Shown: positions 1 through 10,101 of the stretch, piece by piece
Layout: every line of letters starts with the position of its first letter
How positions within the stretch are numbered: the first letter of the stretch is position 1
Assembly: GCF_003385775.1 (NCBI RefSeq)
Contig: NZ_QRDP01000004.1
Span: 744,001 to 808,000 of the forward strand
From: Parasphingopyxis lamellibrachiae
Lineage (GTDB): Bacteria > Pseudomonadota > Alphaproteobacteria > Sphingomonadales > Sphingomonadaceae
Direction of reading: 5' to 3'
Length of the DNA stretch: 64,000 nt
Notes under the pieces: model-generated
Told to the model about the DNA's origin: nothing
Database searches by the model: none
The model's input: only the letters and a program-made list of their open reading frames with translations
Position numbers and translations under genes: made by a program

Positions 1-1
1 A

Positions 2-97
2 CGGGAACGCGCGTTTGAAGATCAAGACGAACGAGGTGTAGGATTGCACTTCCGCAAGGCGGCCGCCAGCTTCAACGTCGGCAGCGGACAGGTTTAA
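2..97 (+). CDS. C-terminal fragment of an unidentified protein (5' end outside window)
   Basis: An open frame enters from the left edge and gives 31 sense codons before TAA at 95-97. The visible tail includes RERAFEDQDERG and ends in SFNVGSGQV, with codon choice like the neighbouring genes. It stops 8 bases before the convergent helicase gene ends, the normal spacing of convergent genes in this window. I do not recognise the family. It could be a chance open frame because only about 95 bases are visible. Confidence 0.4.
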   Translation, partial: RERAFEDQDERGVGLHFRKAAASFNVGSGQV

Positions 98-105
98 AAG
101 GCGGG

Positions 106-1854
106 CTATGGCCGATTGTGTTTCGGCTTGCCCTTATTCTTTCCTTTGCGCTTGTTCTTGCCTTTATACGACTTGGGTTTGTGATGCCCGGTTTTCGGCC
201 CGCCGCTGCGATGATTCCGCCTGTTTCCGCGATCGGGCGGAGGGCCGGCGGAGGGAATGATCGCGATATTATCTTCTTCGCCGTGCTCACCCTCTTCCTT
301 TGCTACGGTGCGCTTCAGCGCTGCGGCGAACTTCTCTGCCGATTCCTGCTTGATCTCGAAAAAGGTTTCCCCGGGCAGGATTCGGATCGCGCCGACTTCA
401 TCCTTGGTTACATGGCCTCGGCGGCAGAGCAGCGGGAGCAGCCAGCGGGGTTCGGCATTGTGTTTTCGCCCCACGCTCATCCGGAACCAGACGGTATTCT
501 CGAATCCCGGACGCGGGGTGTCACGGCGCGAGTCCGGATTTTTGGACTTGCCCAGCATCTCTTCTGCAACCGGCATTTTCGACCGGTGTGCCTGAACCAG
601 AGCTATGGCAATATCTTCGGGGCTGCGCTCGGCCAGAAGCCGCTCGGCAAGCGCCCGATCCTCGTCATCGCCGTTCACCGGTTCCAGCAATTGCGTCACC
701 AGCCTTTCGCGATCGTTGGCGCGAATGGTTTCGGGGGTTGGCGGATCGATCCAGTCGACAGGGATCTTCGCCCCGCGCAGCATCGATTCAACGCGCTTGC
801 GCCGTTGATAGGGCACGATCAGGACGGCTGTCCCCTTCTTGCCTGCCCGGCCCGTGCGACCGGAGCGATGCTGGAGCGTCTGCGCATCGCGCGGCGTTTC
901 GACATGAATGACGAGGCTGAGTGTCGGCAGATCGAGTCCGCGTGCGGCCACATCGGTTGCCACACAGACCCGGGCGCGCTTGTCCCGCAAGGCCTGCATC
1001 GCCTGATTGCGCTCGCTCTGGCTGTGTTCACCAGACAAGGCGACGGCAGAGAAGCCGCGCTCGATCAGGCTGGAATGCAGGTGCCGGACGCTGTCCCGTG
1101 TGCCGCAGAACAGCATTGCCGATTCCGCTTCATGAAAACGCAGCAGGTTAACGGCGGCATTTTCGATATCGGCCGGGGCAACGACCATCGCCTGATAGCT
1201 GATATCGCCATGGCCCCGATCTTCGCCGACCGTGGAGATGCGCAAGGCATCACGCTGATAGCGTTTGGCGAGATTGATGATCGGCTTGGGAATCGTTGCA
1301 GAGAAGAGCAAGGTGCGGCGCTCGGGCGGCGTTGCATCGAGGATTTCCTCAAGGTCCTCACGAAAGCCCATATCGAGCATTTCATCGGCCTCATCGAGGA
1401 CAACCGCGCACAGCCCGGAAAGGTTGAGCGCACCGCGTTCCAGATGATCGCGCAGCCGGCCCGGCGTTCCCACGACGATATGCGCGCCTTGGTTGAGCGC
1501 ACGACGTTCCTTGGACGGGTCCATGCCGCCGACACAGGTCGCAATCCGCGCACCGGCCTTGCCATAAAGCCACATCAGCTCCCGGCTGACCTGCAGGGCC
1601 AGTTCGCGGGTCGGCGCAATCGCTAGCGCCAGCGGCAGACGCGTTTGCGCGGCCCTGCCATCCTCACCGAGCAGCAGCGGTGCCATAGCGAGGCCGAAAG
1701 CGACAGTCTTGCCCGAGCCGGTCTGCGCGGAAACGATCAGATCGCGCCCTTCCGCTTCGGATTCGAGGACGGCGGCCTGAACCGGCGTGGGTGTGACATA
1801 GTCGCGCGCAGCCAAGGCTTCGGCGAGCAAAGGGGGCAATTTTGAAAAGGGCAT
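106..1854 (-). CDS. DEAD-box ATP-dependent RNA helicase (DeaD/DbpA type)
   Basis: ATP-dependent RNA unwinding enzyme, expected to act in ribosome assembly or RNA turnover in the cytoplasm. Visible motifs in order: Q-motif region TPTPVQ (about 21-26), Walker A AQTGSGKT (43-50), PTREL (81-85), DEAD (154-157) and SAT (185-187), then the C-terminal helicase lobe with HRSGRTGRAG. After about residue 440 comes a segment resembling the DbpA/CsdA RNA-binding domain (NTVWFRMSVGR onward), followed by a Lys/Arg/Gly-rich tail ending KPKHNRP. At 582 residues it has the usual length for this class. An AAGGGGG ribosome site lies just upstream of the ATG. Whether it is functionally DeaD or DbpA cannot be decided from sequence alone. 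Confidence 0.93.
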   Translation of the reverse strand: MPFSKLPPLLAEALAARDYVTPTPVQAAVLESEAEGRDLIVSAQTGSGKTVAFGLAMAPLLLGEDGRAAQTRLPLALAIAPTRELALQVSRELMWLYGKAGARIATCVGGMDPSKERRALNQGAHIVVGTPGRLRDHLERGALNLSGLCAVVLDEADEMLDMGFREDLEEILDATPPERRTLLFSATIPKPIINLAKRYQRDALRISTVGEDRGHGDISYQAMVVAPADIENAAVNLLRFHEAESAMLFCGTRDSVRHLHSSLIERGFSAVALSGEHSQSERNQAMQALRDKRARVCVATDVAARGLDLPTLSLVIHVETPRDAQTLQHRSGRTGRAGKKGTAVLIVPYQRRKRVESMLRGAKIPVDWIDPPTPETIRANDRERLVTQLLEPVNGDDEDRALAERLLAERSPEDIAIALVQAHRSKMPVAEEMLGKSKNPDSRRDTPRPGFENTVWFRMSVGRKHNAEPRWLLPLLCRRGHVTKDEVGAIRILPGETFFEIKQESAEKFAAALKRTVAKEEGEHGEEDNIAIIPSAGPPPDRGNRRNHRSGGPKTGHHKPKSYKGKNKRKGKNKGKPKHNRP

Positions 1855-1970
1855 GGCGCCCCCTTGGCCTGTTGGCCGCCGGGAGCAAGCTTTATTTGCA
1901 TGAAGCAGGTTCGGGATTTGCGTGAAAGCGATGTGGCCAGGCGCCGATTTTCCGTATAGGCGGCGCCGCG

Positions 1971-3851
1971 ATGATCAATTTCAGCAACATCAAAGTGCGC
2001 CTTGGCGGTACCGTGATTCTCGACAGCGCGACCGCTGCGCTGCCGCCCGGCGCGAAGATAGGGCTGATCGGACGCAACGGCGCCGGCAAATCGACGCTGA
2101 TGCGCGCGCTGACCGGCCAGCTTGAGCATGACGACGGCTCGATCGACATGCCGAAAGACACGCGGATCGGCTATCTGGCGCAGGAAGCTCCTGCCGGTCG
2201 GCAATCTCCGCTGGAAACCGTACTCGCCGCCAATGAAGAGCGTGAGGCCCTTCTCGCTGAAGCCGAAGCAGCGACCGATCCGCAAAGGATCAGCGATATC
2301 CATGAGCGGCTGAACGCGATGGACGCCCATGCCGAGCCTGCGCGCGCAGCCCGGATCCTCAGCGGCCTCGGCTTCGATGAAGAAATGCAGGCGCAGCCGC
2401 TGGAGAGTTTTTCAGGTGGATGGCGGATGCGCGTCGCCCTCGCCGCGCTGCTTTTTGTCGAGCCCGATATGCTAATGCTCGACGAGCCGTCGAACCATCT
2501 CGATCTCGAGGCAACGCTCTGGCTGGAGAATTTCCTGCGCGACTATCGCGGCACGATGCTTGTCATCAGCCATGAACGCGATCTCCTTAACAAAGTCGTC
2601 GACCATATCCTGCATCTCCAGGGTGGTAAGACCAGGCTCTACCCGGGCAGCTATGATGCGTTCGAGCGGCAAAGCGCCGAACAGGCAGCTCAAGCCGCCG
2701 GCATTCGCGCCAAGCAACAGGCGGAACGGGACAAGCTACAGGCCTTTGTCGATCGCTGGCGCGCCAAGGCGCATGCCGCAAAACAGGCACAGAGCCGGAT
2801 GAAGGCGCTCGCTCGTATGGCCCCGGTCGAAGCCGCCGTTGAGGATCCGACACTGGTGTTCGGTTTTCCCAGTCCCGGCGAGATGAAACCGCCGATGATC
2901 CTGCTTGAGGATGCATCGGTCGGTTACGAGGAAGGCAAGCCGATCCTCTCGCACCTTTCCCTGCGGATCGATCCGGAAGACCGGGTCGCGTTTCTCGGAC
3001 GGAACGGCAATGGCAAGACGACGCTGGCGCGCCTGATTGCCGGACAACTCGATCCGATGGATGGCGAGATCGCCGTTTCGGGCAAGACCCGCGTCGGCTA
3101 TTTCACCCAGTATCAGGTCGAAGAACTCGACGGTGCCGACACTCCGCTCGATCATATGACGCGAGTTATGCCAGATGCGAAGCCCGGGGCTGTGCGAGCC
3201 CAGCTCGGCCGGTTCGGCTTTTCGGGCGATAAGGCGATCATGGAAGTGCGCAAGCTATCGGGCGGCGAGCGCGCGCGGCTGGCATTGGCACTGATCACGC
3301 GAGACGCCCCTCACCTGCTGATCCTCGATGAGCCAACAAACCATCTGGACGTCGACGCCCGCGAGGCGCTGGTGCAAGCGCTCAACGACTATTCCGGCGC
3401 CGTCGTCATCGTCAGCCATGACCGACACATGCTGGAGCTGACGGCCGATCGGCTCGTTCTTATCGACGATGGTACCGCCACGGAATATGACGGCTCGATC
3501 GACGATTATACCGATTTCGTTCTTCGCAAGAACGAACCGGCTCCCGAGGCGAAATCCGGCGCGCGGAAAAACGCCAAACAGGCGCGCAAGGAAGCCGCCG
3601 AAGCCCGCAAGAAAACGCAGGATCTCCGAAAGACAGCCAAAGACGCTGAAACGCTGATCGCGAAACTCGAAAAGGAGCGTTCGGCCATCGACCATGCGAT
3701 GTTCGCTCCTGACGAAGCAAAGGGCGATCTTGCAAAACTGACGATGACCGAACTCATGGTGAAGCGCGCAGCGCTGGACGAGAAGATTGTCGAACAGGAA
3801 GACGCATGGGCAGCGGCGCAGGAAACGCTGGAAGCGGCAACGGCAAGCTAG
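1971..3851 (+). CDS. ABC-F family ATP-binding cassette protein
   Basis: Soluble tandem-ATPase protein with no membrane segment, of the ABC-F class that acts on ribosomes or translation. The first nucleotide-binding domain has Walker A GRNGAGKST (34-42), signature SFSGGWRMR and Walker B LMLDEPSNHLDLEA. The second has GRNGNGKTT, LSGGERARL and LLILDEPTNHLDVDA. Between them is a charged linker rich in Lys, Ala and Gln, typical of the ABC-F interdomain arm. The tail from about residue 530 is a Lys/Ala/Glu-rich coiled coil. It is 626 residues, normal for the Uup/YheS-like groups. The gene is divergent from the helicase and convergent with the DUF2891 gene, only 4 bases apart. The exact ABC-F subgroup is not resolved. 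Confidence 0.93.
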   Translation: MINFSNIKVRLGGTVILDSATAALPPGAKIGLIGRNGAGKSTLMRALTGQLEHDDGSIDMPKDTRIGYLAQEAPAGRQSPLETVLAANEEREALLAEAEAATDPQRISDIHERLNAMDAHAEPARAARILSGLGFDEEMQAQPLESFSGGWRMRVALAALLFVEPDMLMLDEPSNHLDLEATLWLENFLRDYRGTMLVISHERDLLNKVVDHILHLQGGKTRLYPGSYDAFERQSAEQAAQAAGIRAKQQAERDKLQAFVDRWRAKAHAAKQAQSRMKALARMAPVEAAVEDPTLVFGFPSPGEMKPPMILLEDASVGYEEGKPILSHLSLRIDPEDRVAFLGRNGNGKTTLARLIAGQLDPMDGEIAVSGKTRVGYFTQYQVEELDGADTPLDHMTRVMPDAKPGAVRAQLGRFGFSGDKAIMEVRKLSGGERARLALALITRDAPHLLILDEPTNHLDVDAREALVQALNDYSGAVVIVSHDRHMLELTADRLVLIDDGTATEYDGSIDDYTDFVLRKNEPAPEAKSGARKNAKQARKEAAEARKKTQDLRKTAKDAETLIAKLEKERSAIDHAMFAPDEAKGDLAKLTMTELMVKRAALDEKIVEQEDAWAAAQETLEAATAS

Positions 3852-3855
3852 TGGG

Positions 3856-4860
3856 TTAGGCCATCAGTGCCAGTACCGCAAAGCTCGCCAGCCAGTGTTC
3901 GCCCATATAATCACCCTCGACATGCGGCAGGCTGACCGCAAGATGCCGTTCGGCCAGTTCGTGCGCCTGCGCCGCCCCTTCTGCCGGCAACGCATCCGCA
4001 ATGCTTCGCCAACACCAGGCCCGGCTTAGATTGCAGCCGTCAAGATGCGCGATCTTGCCATCGCTGCGGTCGGAAGGTGCAGCCGGGGTGAACAGGCTTG
4101 TCGGTTGGCCAATATCAAGGCGCGGCAGGAATGCTGCGAACCACTCGCCGAAATCCGCCTTGCCCAGAACGGTGCGCATGCAAAGTGCCTCGATCATCGC
4201 GGAGGAGAGAAACTCGTCACCACCCGGTTCCCAGGCCTGGCAGTCCCGGTCCATGCCATAATAGAATCCGGCCCGTTCATGGATCAATCCGAGCAGGTCA
4301 GGGTCGTTTTCCTCGGCCCAACCATGGGCGAGCACGAGCGCGAAGGCCGTGTTGTAATGAGTGCCTGTACGGATCGGATAGCCCTGTTTGGGCAGGAACA
4401 GTTTGAGCCGCTCGCCAAATTCGCGGGCCAGTGGCTCAAGGTTTGCAACCCAGTCGCGATCCGTGTGCAGGGCTGCTTCGCGGTGCAAAGCCAGCAGCCA
4501 GGCCCACCCATAAGGCCGCTCGAATCCACCCGAATATTCGCGCTCGAGATAGGCCAGCTCCACCGCGACCTTATCTTCGGTCAGCATCGTATCGGCCAGT
4601 TTCTCGACATCCGCCGCAAAAGATTCTTCGGGATGAAGCCGCCGCAGGGTCAGCAGCATCCAATAGCCATGGACGCAGCTGTGCCAGTCGAAACTGCCAT
4701 AGAAGATGGGATGCAGCGCCTTGGGCGTTTGCGCGTCCTCCGGGCCGTTCAGCACATGATCGAGTTTGTGCGGATATTGCTGCGTGACATGGCCAAGCGC
4801 GATGCCGGCAAATTTTACGGCGAGGTCAGCTGTCAGTCGGGGTGTGAGATCGTGTTCCAT
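3856..4860 (-). CDS. DUF2891 family protein
   Basis: 334-residue soluble protein that I recognise as DUF2891 from its helical, Trp/His-rich pattern, including FDWHSCVHGYWML near residue 57, GWAWLLALHRE and GDYMGEHWLASFAVLAL at the end. Biochemical function is not established; the alternating helices and conserved His/Trp residues resemble alpha/alpha-barrel proteins, which is only a suggestion. Its ATG overlaps the stop of the DUF979 gene (TGATG), so it is translationally coupled as the last gene of the 5-oxoprolinase operon. Context suggests a role in use of pyroglutamyl or related substrates. Confidence 0.75.
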   Translation of the reverse strand: MEHDLTPRLTADLAVKFAGIALGHVTQQYPHKLDHVLNGPEDAQTPKALHPIFYGSFDWHSCVHGYWMLLTLRRLHPEESFAADVEKLADTMLTEDKVAVELAYLEREYSGGFERPYGWAWLLALHREAALHTDRDWVANLEPLAREFGERLKLFLPKQGYPIRTGTHYNTAFALVLAHGWAEENDPDLLGLIHERAGFYYGMDRDCQAWEPGGDEFLSSAMIEALCMRTVLGKADFGEWFAAFLPRLDIGQPTSLFTPAAPSDRSDGKIAHLDGCNLSRAWCWRSIADALPAEGAAQAHELAERHLAVSLPHVEGDYMGEHWLASFAVLALMA

Positions 4861-5810
4861 CAGAAGGCCAGAAAGTAGATGAGAAGGATGTTGCAGGCCA
4901 GCAGTGGTATCGCCGTCCAGACTTGCATGCGGATCACGCCATACTGATCCTTGAGCTCAAGCAGCGCCGCCGGGACGATATTGAAGTTCGCCGCCATCGG
5001 CGTCATCAGCGTCCCGCAGAAGCCCGCAAGCATACCGATCGCCCCGATCACCGGCGCATAGCCGCCATAATCCTGAACCAGGATCGGAATGCCAATCGCC
5101 GCTGCCATGACCGGGAAAGCGGCAAAAGCATTGCCCATCACCATGGTAAAGAGTGCCATGCCGAGAGCGTAGATCAGGACGGCGATAAAGATGCTTCCAT
5201 CGGGGATGATCCCGCCAGCTATCTGCCCGATCACATCGCCCACCCCGGCCAGCGCGAAAACGGCACCGAGCGCAGCCAGCATCTGCGGCAACACGGCGGC
5301 CCAGCCAATCGAATCCATCAACCGCCTGCCCTCGTCGATAGGCGCAAGAAGCGGCGGACGGAGCCAGGCCATGCAGACGGCAAGGGCGATCAATACACCC
5401 AGCCCCAGCAGGATCAGCGTTACCCAGCGGGCCTCGAACAGCCCGGACTCGCCGAGCGGTGTGTAATTATAGAGGATCGTACCGGCAAAAGCGGTGACCG
5501 GAATAATCAGCGCCGGCAGAAAGAGCTTGTTGCCGAGTTTTTCGGAAAGACCGAACCTTTCTTCGAGTGATGTGGTCGGCGGATCGCCCCGGCCCAACGC
5601 ACCAATGCCCGCCAGTCCGACCAGCAAGAGCACAAGAATACCGTTGAGAAAATCACCGAGATAGCCGCCAAAAAAGAAGCTGATTGCGAGCAATCCCCAG
5701 AAAGCCGCATTGCCGAAACGCTTGCCATTGTTCCGATCGACCGCGCTGAGCAGCGCAAACAACGTGAAGGCGATCCCGGCAAGGATGTAGAGCCAGTCGA
5801 GCGTAATCAT
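4860..5810 (-). CDS. DUF979 family membrane protein, putative transporter subunit
   Basis: 316-residue very hydrophobic protein with about eight to nine predicted membrane helices, beginning [15 protein letters not shown] and ending ACNILLIYFLAF. I recognise the DUF979 family by sequence and by the adjacent DUF969 partner. The pair resembles the two halves of secondary carriers. No direct functional assignment is known to me. It sits between DUF969 (4-base ATGA overlap) and DUF2891 (1-base overlap), downstream of 5-oxoprolinase. A role as a 5-oxoproline (pyroglutamate) permease is inferred from this operon. Confidence 0.8.
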   Translation of the reverse strand: MITLDWLYILAGIAFTLFALLSAVDRNNGKRFGNAAFWGLLAISFFFGGYLGDFLNGILVLLLVGLAGIGALGRGDPPTTSLEERFGLSEKLGNKLFLPALIIPVTAFAGTILYNYTPLGESGLFEARWVTLILLGLGVLIALAVCMAWLRPPLLAPIDEGRRLMDSIGWAAVLPQMLAALGAVFALAGVGDVIGQIAGGIIPDGSIFIAVLIYALGMALFTMVMGNAFAAFPVMAAAIGIPILVQDYGGYAPVIGAIGMLAGFCGTLMTPMAANFNIVPAALLELKDQYGVIRMQVWTAIPLLACNILLIYFLAF

Positions 5811-6481
5811 TTGCCGTGCCTACCGATCGAGCGATCGAACATCAGCAAGCGCGTGCCATGAATGATGAAGGCGCAGATTGCGGTCGGGATCGCCCAGACC
5901 GATAGCTGGAGCGGCGTCAGCTCAATACCGTAAGTCTGGAATATTCCCTGGATCAGCAGGATCGACGCAATGGCGACGAAGATGTCTTCGCCAAAAAACA
6001 GGCCGACATTGTCGGTCGCTGCGGACATGCCGAGTACTTTTTCACGCGTCTTCTCATCCAGCTTGCCATGCGTTTTTTCCGCTGCGGCCTCGGCCATCGG
6101 CGCAACGAGCGGGCGGACGGTTTGGGCCGGACCGGCGACCGATGTCAGGCCCAGCGCCGCCGTTGCCTGACGGAAGAAAAGATAAAGCAGGAGGAGCCGT
6201 CCCATCGTCGCCCCGCGCATCTTCTCGATCACCGCGCGGGCACGCTGTTGCAGGCCATAACGCTCGAGCAGGCCAATCACCGGCAACACGATCCAGACGA
6301 CGCTGATATAGCGGTTGTCATTGAACGCCGCGCCAAAGGCAGAGATGACTTCGCCCAATCCGAGCCCGCCGAGCAGCCCTGTCGCCAGCGCAGCTATCGT
6401 TACAACAAGCAGAGGGTTGAGTTTCAGCGCGAAGCCGATGACCACGACGAGAATGCCGGATAGGACCAGATACTCACTCAT
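5807..6481 (-). CDS. DUF969 family membrane protein, putative transporter subunit
   Basis: 224-residue integral membrane protein with about five to six helices. Recognisable features are [14 protein letters not shown] near the N-terminus and the central [14 protein letters not shown]. It belongs to DUF969, commonly encoded beside DUF979. The start overlaps the 5-oxoprolinase stop by ATGA and its own end overlaps the DUF979 start by ATGA, so production of the two membrane halves is tied to the enzyme. The substrate is inferred from context to be 5-oxoproline or a related amino acid. Confidence 0.8.
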   Translation of the reverse strand: MSEYLVLSGILVVVIGFALKLNPLLVVTIAALATGLLGGLGLGEVISAFGAAFNDNRYISVVWIVLPVIGLLERYGLQQRARAVIEKMRGATMGRLLLLYLFFRQATAALGLTSVAGPAQTVRPLVAPMAEAAAEKTHGKLDEKTREKVLGMSAATDNVGLFFGEDIFVAIASILLIQGIFQTYGIELTPLQLSVWAIPTAICAFIIHGTRLLMFDRSIGRHGK

Positions 6482-9400
6482 TCACTTTCCCCATATCCGC
6501 CGCCACCCGGTGTTTCGATCACATAGACATCGCCCGGCGCCATCGCCGTCGACGCGGTTGCCGGCAACTCTTCCCGGCTGCCATCCACGCGCACCACATA
6601 GTTGCGGCCCGCCTTTGCATTGCCGCCGCCCGCGATGCCCTGTGGTGGAATGCTGCGTCGGTTGGCGAGCATGTTTGCCTGCATGGCTTCGAGGAACCGC
6701 ACGCGGCGGATCGTGCCATCCCCGCCCCGGTGCCTCCCCTCGCCTCCCGAGCCGGGCCGGACTGCAAAATTTTCCAGGAGTACCGGCAACCGGGCTTCGA
6801 AAATCTCCGGATCAGTCAGACGGCTGTTGGTCATATGCGTCTGGACAGCGCTGGTACCGTCATGGTCGAGGCCTGCGCCGGACCCACCGGCGATGGTCTC
6901 GTAATATTGATAGGTGCCGTTGCCGAAGGTGAAATTGTTCATCGTGCCCTGCGAAGGCGCGAGCCGGCCAGTCGCTGCAAACAGGGCGTCGGTGACGACC
7001 TGGCTCGTTTCGACATTGCCCGCAACAACCGCCGCCGGATACTGCGGATGGAGCATCGAACCTTTAGGAACGATCAGCTCGATCGGCCTGAGACAGCCGT
7101 CGTTCATAGGAATCGCATCGTCGATCAGGGTGCGCAGGACATAGAGGGTCGCGGCGCGCGTAATCGAGTAGGGCGCGTTGAAATTGTCAGGCTGCTGCTC
7201 GCTCGTGCCGGTAAAATCGATGGTCGCCGCGCGGGCTTCATGATCGACGGAGATGGCGACGGACACATGCGCGCCATTGTCCATCTCATAGGTGAAGGCG
7301 CCGTCGCTCAGCTTTTCGATCAGTCGCCGCACGGCCTCTTCGGCATTGGCGAGGACGTGATCCATATAGGCGGCCACGACATCACGGCCATATTCGCCCG
7401 CGATACGCACCAGCTCTTCCGCTCCGCGCGTGCAGGCGGCGAGCTGCGCCTTGAGATCGGAAATATTGCGATCCAGGTTGCGCGCCGGCCAGTCGCCAGC
7501 GCCGAGAATAGCGCGCATTTGGGCCTCGAGAAACCGCCCCTCGTCAACCATCAGGACATTGTCGAGCAATACACCTTCTTCGGTAATGGAGCGGCTGTTC
7601 GACGGCATCGAGCCCGGTGCAATTCCGCCGATATCGGCATGGTGCCCGCGCGCCGCGACAAAGGCGGCTGGCCTATCGTCGCCCGGATGAAAAACCGGAA
7701 TGATAACCGTAATGTCAGGCAGATGCGTGCCCCCGCGATAGGGCGCGTTGAGCACATAGGCATCGCCGCGCCGGATACCGCGACCGTCCGCCGCTTCCCC
7801 ATTCTCCCCCGGGCCGCGCGCCTCGATAATCGTCCGGATACTGTCGCCCATGGATCCGAGATGGACGGGAATGTGCGGGGCGTTGGCGATCAGCGCGCCG
7901 TTCGCATCGAACAGCGCACAGGAAAAATCGAGACGCTCCTTGATGTTCACCGAACTGGCCGTGCTTTGCAGCGCAACCCCCATCTCCTCGGCAATCGCCA
8001 TAAAGAGATTGTTGAAGATTTCGAGCATCACCGGATCGACATCGGTGCCTATCGCATGGGCGTCATCCCGCGCGACTGCTCGGGTCAGGATCAGATTGCC
8101 ATGCGCATCCGCTTCGGCCTGCCATCCCGGTTCGACAAAAGTAGTCGCCGTATCCTCAACGATCGTCGCGGGCCCCGGCACGGCCTTTCCCGGTGCAATC
8201 GCGCCGCGGGAGACAACCGGCGGTGTACCCGGTTCTCCATCCTCGGGCTCGGGGTGTTGCAGGTTGGCGGCTGTTTGCGCGGCCGCGAACCCTTTGTCGG
8301 TATGACCAACCGCTTCGGCAACAAGCGTTTCGACGATCACATCGGCCTTGCTATCGACATAGCCATATCGCGTTTTGTGAAGGGCCTCGAACGCGGTGCG
8401 CATCTGCTCAGGCTTGGCAAGCGGGATATCTAGCGTGCTGTCGCTTCCGGAATAGCGCAGCGCCACACGCCGTGTGAGCGCAATGTCCTCCCGGTCAACG
8501 CCCTGCTCATGCACGGCCGTTTCGGCCTCGTCGGAGAGCGCGGCCATAGCCTCTTCGAAATCCGCCCCAAGCGGCTGGCCGAATGTCACCTCGCGGAGCA
8601 CCGTGACATCGGCCAAACCGATACCATAGGCGGACAGCACTCCTGCAAGCGGATGTATCTGAACGCGCTCAATGCCGAGCCTGTCCGCAACAAGGCAGGC
8701 ATGTTGCCCGCCAGCCCCGCCAAAACATTGCAGCGTATAGTTGGTGACGTCATGGCCGCGCGCTATCGAGATTTTCTTGATCGCATTAGCCATATTGTCG
8801 ACCGCGATACGGATGAACCCACTGGCAATTTCATCCGCCGTCATGCGTTGACCCGTCGCCGCCTCGACTTTTGCCGCAACTTCGGCAAGCCGCTCGGCGA
8901 CCATGGCCGGGTCGATCGGTTCATTGCCATTGGGTCCGAAGACATGTGGAAAGGCTTTGGGATTGATCTTGCCCAGCGCCACATTGCAGTCGGTGACCGT
9001 CAACGGGCCGCCGCGCCGATAACAGGCCGGGCCAGGAACAGCGCCGGCGCTGTCCGGACCGACCCGGAACCGGCCCCCGTCGAAATCGCAGATCGACCCG
9101 CCACCTGCAGCTACGGTGTGGATCTGCAGCATGGGCGCCCGGATTCGGACACCCGCGACGACAGTTTCGTTGGTTCGCTCATACTGTCCGGAAAAATGGG
9201 ATACGTCGGTGGAGGTTCCGCCCATGTCGAACCCGATGATATGGTCGTATCCGGCCTGTGCCGCCGTTTTCGCCATACCGACGATGCCGCCCGCCGGGCC
9301 CGAAAGAATCGCATCCTTGCCGCGAAATGCATGGGCATCGGCGAGCCCGCCGCTCGACTGCATGAACTGGAGCCGGGGGCCATCCCCAATTCCATCCACA

Positions 9401-10062
9401 ACCGTATCCACATAACGGCGGAGCACCGGCGAAAGATAGGCATCCACCACGGTCGTATCGCCGCGCCCGACCAGCTTGATCAGCGGCGCGACTTCATGGC
9501 TCACGGATATCTGCGTGAAACCGACATCGCGCGCGATCTCCGCCAACTTCGCTTCATGATCCTGATATTTCCAGCCATGCATAAGCAGGATCGCGATGGC
9601 CCGATAGCCATCCGAGTAAGCCGCTTTGAAACCGGCCCGCGCGGCAGCCTCATCCAGCGCGGTTTCGATGGTCCCGTCAACGCGGATGCGTTCGTCGACC
9701 TCGATCACATGATCGTAGAGCTGGCTGGGCAGCACAATATGGCGCGCGAAAATCTTCGGCCGAGCCTGGTAACCGATCCGCAGGGCATCGCCGAAGCCGC
9801 GCGTGACGGCCAGCGCAACCCGCTCGCCCTTGCGTTCGAGGAGCGCATTGGTCGCAACCGTTGTCCCCATTTTCACGCTCGCGATCGGGTCGTCCTCATG
9901 CCGCTCGCGCAGCCGCTCGATCGCCGCAACGGCTGCATCTTCATATTGTTCGGGATTTTCCGAGAGCAGCTTTTCGACGTGCAGGCGGCCGTCCGGCGCC
10001 AGGGCTATTACATCGGTAAATGTTCCACCGCGATCAATCGCGAAACGCCACGCCCTCTCCAT
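6478..10062 (-). CDS. 5-oxoprolinase, ATP-hydrolysing (fused HyuA/HyuB domains)
   Basis: Predicted to cleave 5-oxo-L-proline to glutamate with ATP. The N-terminal ~680 residues are a hydantoinase A domain ([14 protein letters not shown] at the start; [24 protein letters not shown]). The C-terminal ~500 residues are a hydantoinase B domain (starting [12 protein letters not shown]; later [25 protein letters not shown] and the final Gly-rich TPGGGGYGE). About 1194 residues, the usual length of the single-chain enzyme. An in-frame TTG lies at 10074, but the ATG at 10062 has AAGG about 5 bases upstream and is preferred. It is the first gene of a four-gene overlapping operon with DUF969, DUF979 and DUF2891. 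N-methylhydantoinase or acetone-carboxylase-like activity is less likely given the A-B fusion. Confidence 0.9.
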   Translation of the reverse strand: MERAWRFAIDRGGTFTDVIALAPDGRLHVEKLLSENPEQYEDAAVAAIERLRERHEDDPIASVKMGTTVATNALLERKGERVALAVTRGFGDALRIGYQARPKIFARHIVLPSQLYDHVIEVDERIRVDGTIETALDEAAARAGFKAAYSDGYRAIAILLMHGWKYQDHEAKLAEIARDVGFTQISVSHEVAPLIKLVGRGDTTVVDAYLSPVLRRYVDTVVDGIGDGPRLQFMQSSGGLADAHAFRGKDAILSGPAGGIVGMAKTAAQAGYDHIIGFDMGGTSTDVSHFSGQYERTNETVVAGVRIRAPMLQIHTVAAGGGSICDFDGGRFRVGPDSAGAVPGPACYRRGGPLTVTDCNVALGKINPKAFPHVFGPNGNEPIDPAMVAERLAEVAAKVEAATGQRMTADEIASGFIRIAVDNMANAIKKISIARGHDVTNYTLQCFGGAGGQHACLVADRLGIERVQIHPLAGVLSAYGIGLADVTVLREVTFGQPLGADFEEAMAALSDEAETAVHEQGVDREDIALTRRVALRYSGSDSTLDIPLAKPEQMRTAFEALHKTRYGYVDSKADVIVETLVAEAVGHTDKGFAAAQTAANLQHPEPEDGEPGTPPVVSRGAIAPGKAVPGPATIVEDTATTFVEPGWQAEADAHGNLILTRAVARDDAHAIGTDVDPVMLEIFNNLFMAIAEEMGVALQSTASSVNIKERLDFSCALFDANGALIANAPHIPVHLGSMGDSIRTIIEARGPGENGEAADGRGIRRGDAYVLNAPYRGGTHLPDITVIIPVFHPGDDRPAAFVAARGHHADIGGIAPGSMPSNSRSITEEGVLLDNVLMVDEGRFLEAQMRAILGAGDWPARNLDRNISDLKAQLAACTRGAEELVRIAGEYGRDVVAAYMDHVLANAEEAVRRLIEKLSDGAFTYEMDNGAHVSVAISVDHEARAATIDFTGTSEQQPDNFNAPYSITRAATLYVLRTLIDDAIPMNDGCLRPIELIVPKGSMLHPQYPAAVVAGNVETSQVVTDALFAATGRLAPSQGTMNNFTFGNGTYQYYETIAGGSGAGLDHDGTSAVQTHMTNSRLTDPEIFEARLPVLLENFAVRPGSGGEGRHRGGDGTIRRVRFLEAMQANMLANRRSIPPQGIAGGGNAKAGRNYVVRVDGSREELPATASTAMAPGDVYVIETPGGGGYGESE

Positions 10063-10101
10063 CTGCGCCTTCAAACAGGCTGACGCGGGGAATACAAGCC
10101 G

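Noticed and set aside
118-1626. 502-codon open frame on the plus strand
   Set aside because: Fully antisense to the DEAD-box helicase, whose motifs are complete; high-GC shadow frame with atypical composition.
6730-10083. Two long plus-strand frames (567 and 524 codons)
   Set aside because: Antisense to the 5-oxoprolinase; rich in Arg/His/Gly with no family pattern.
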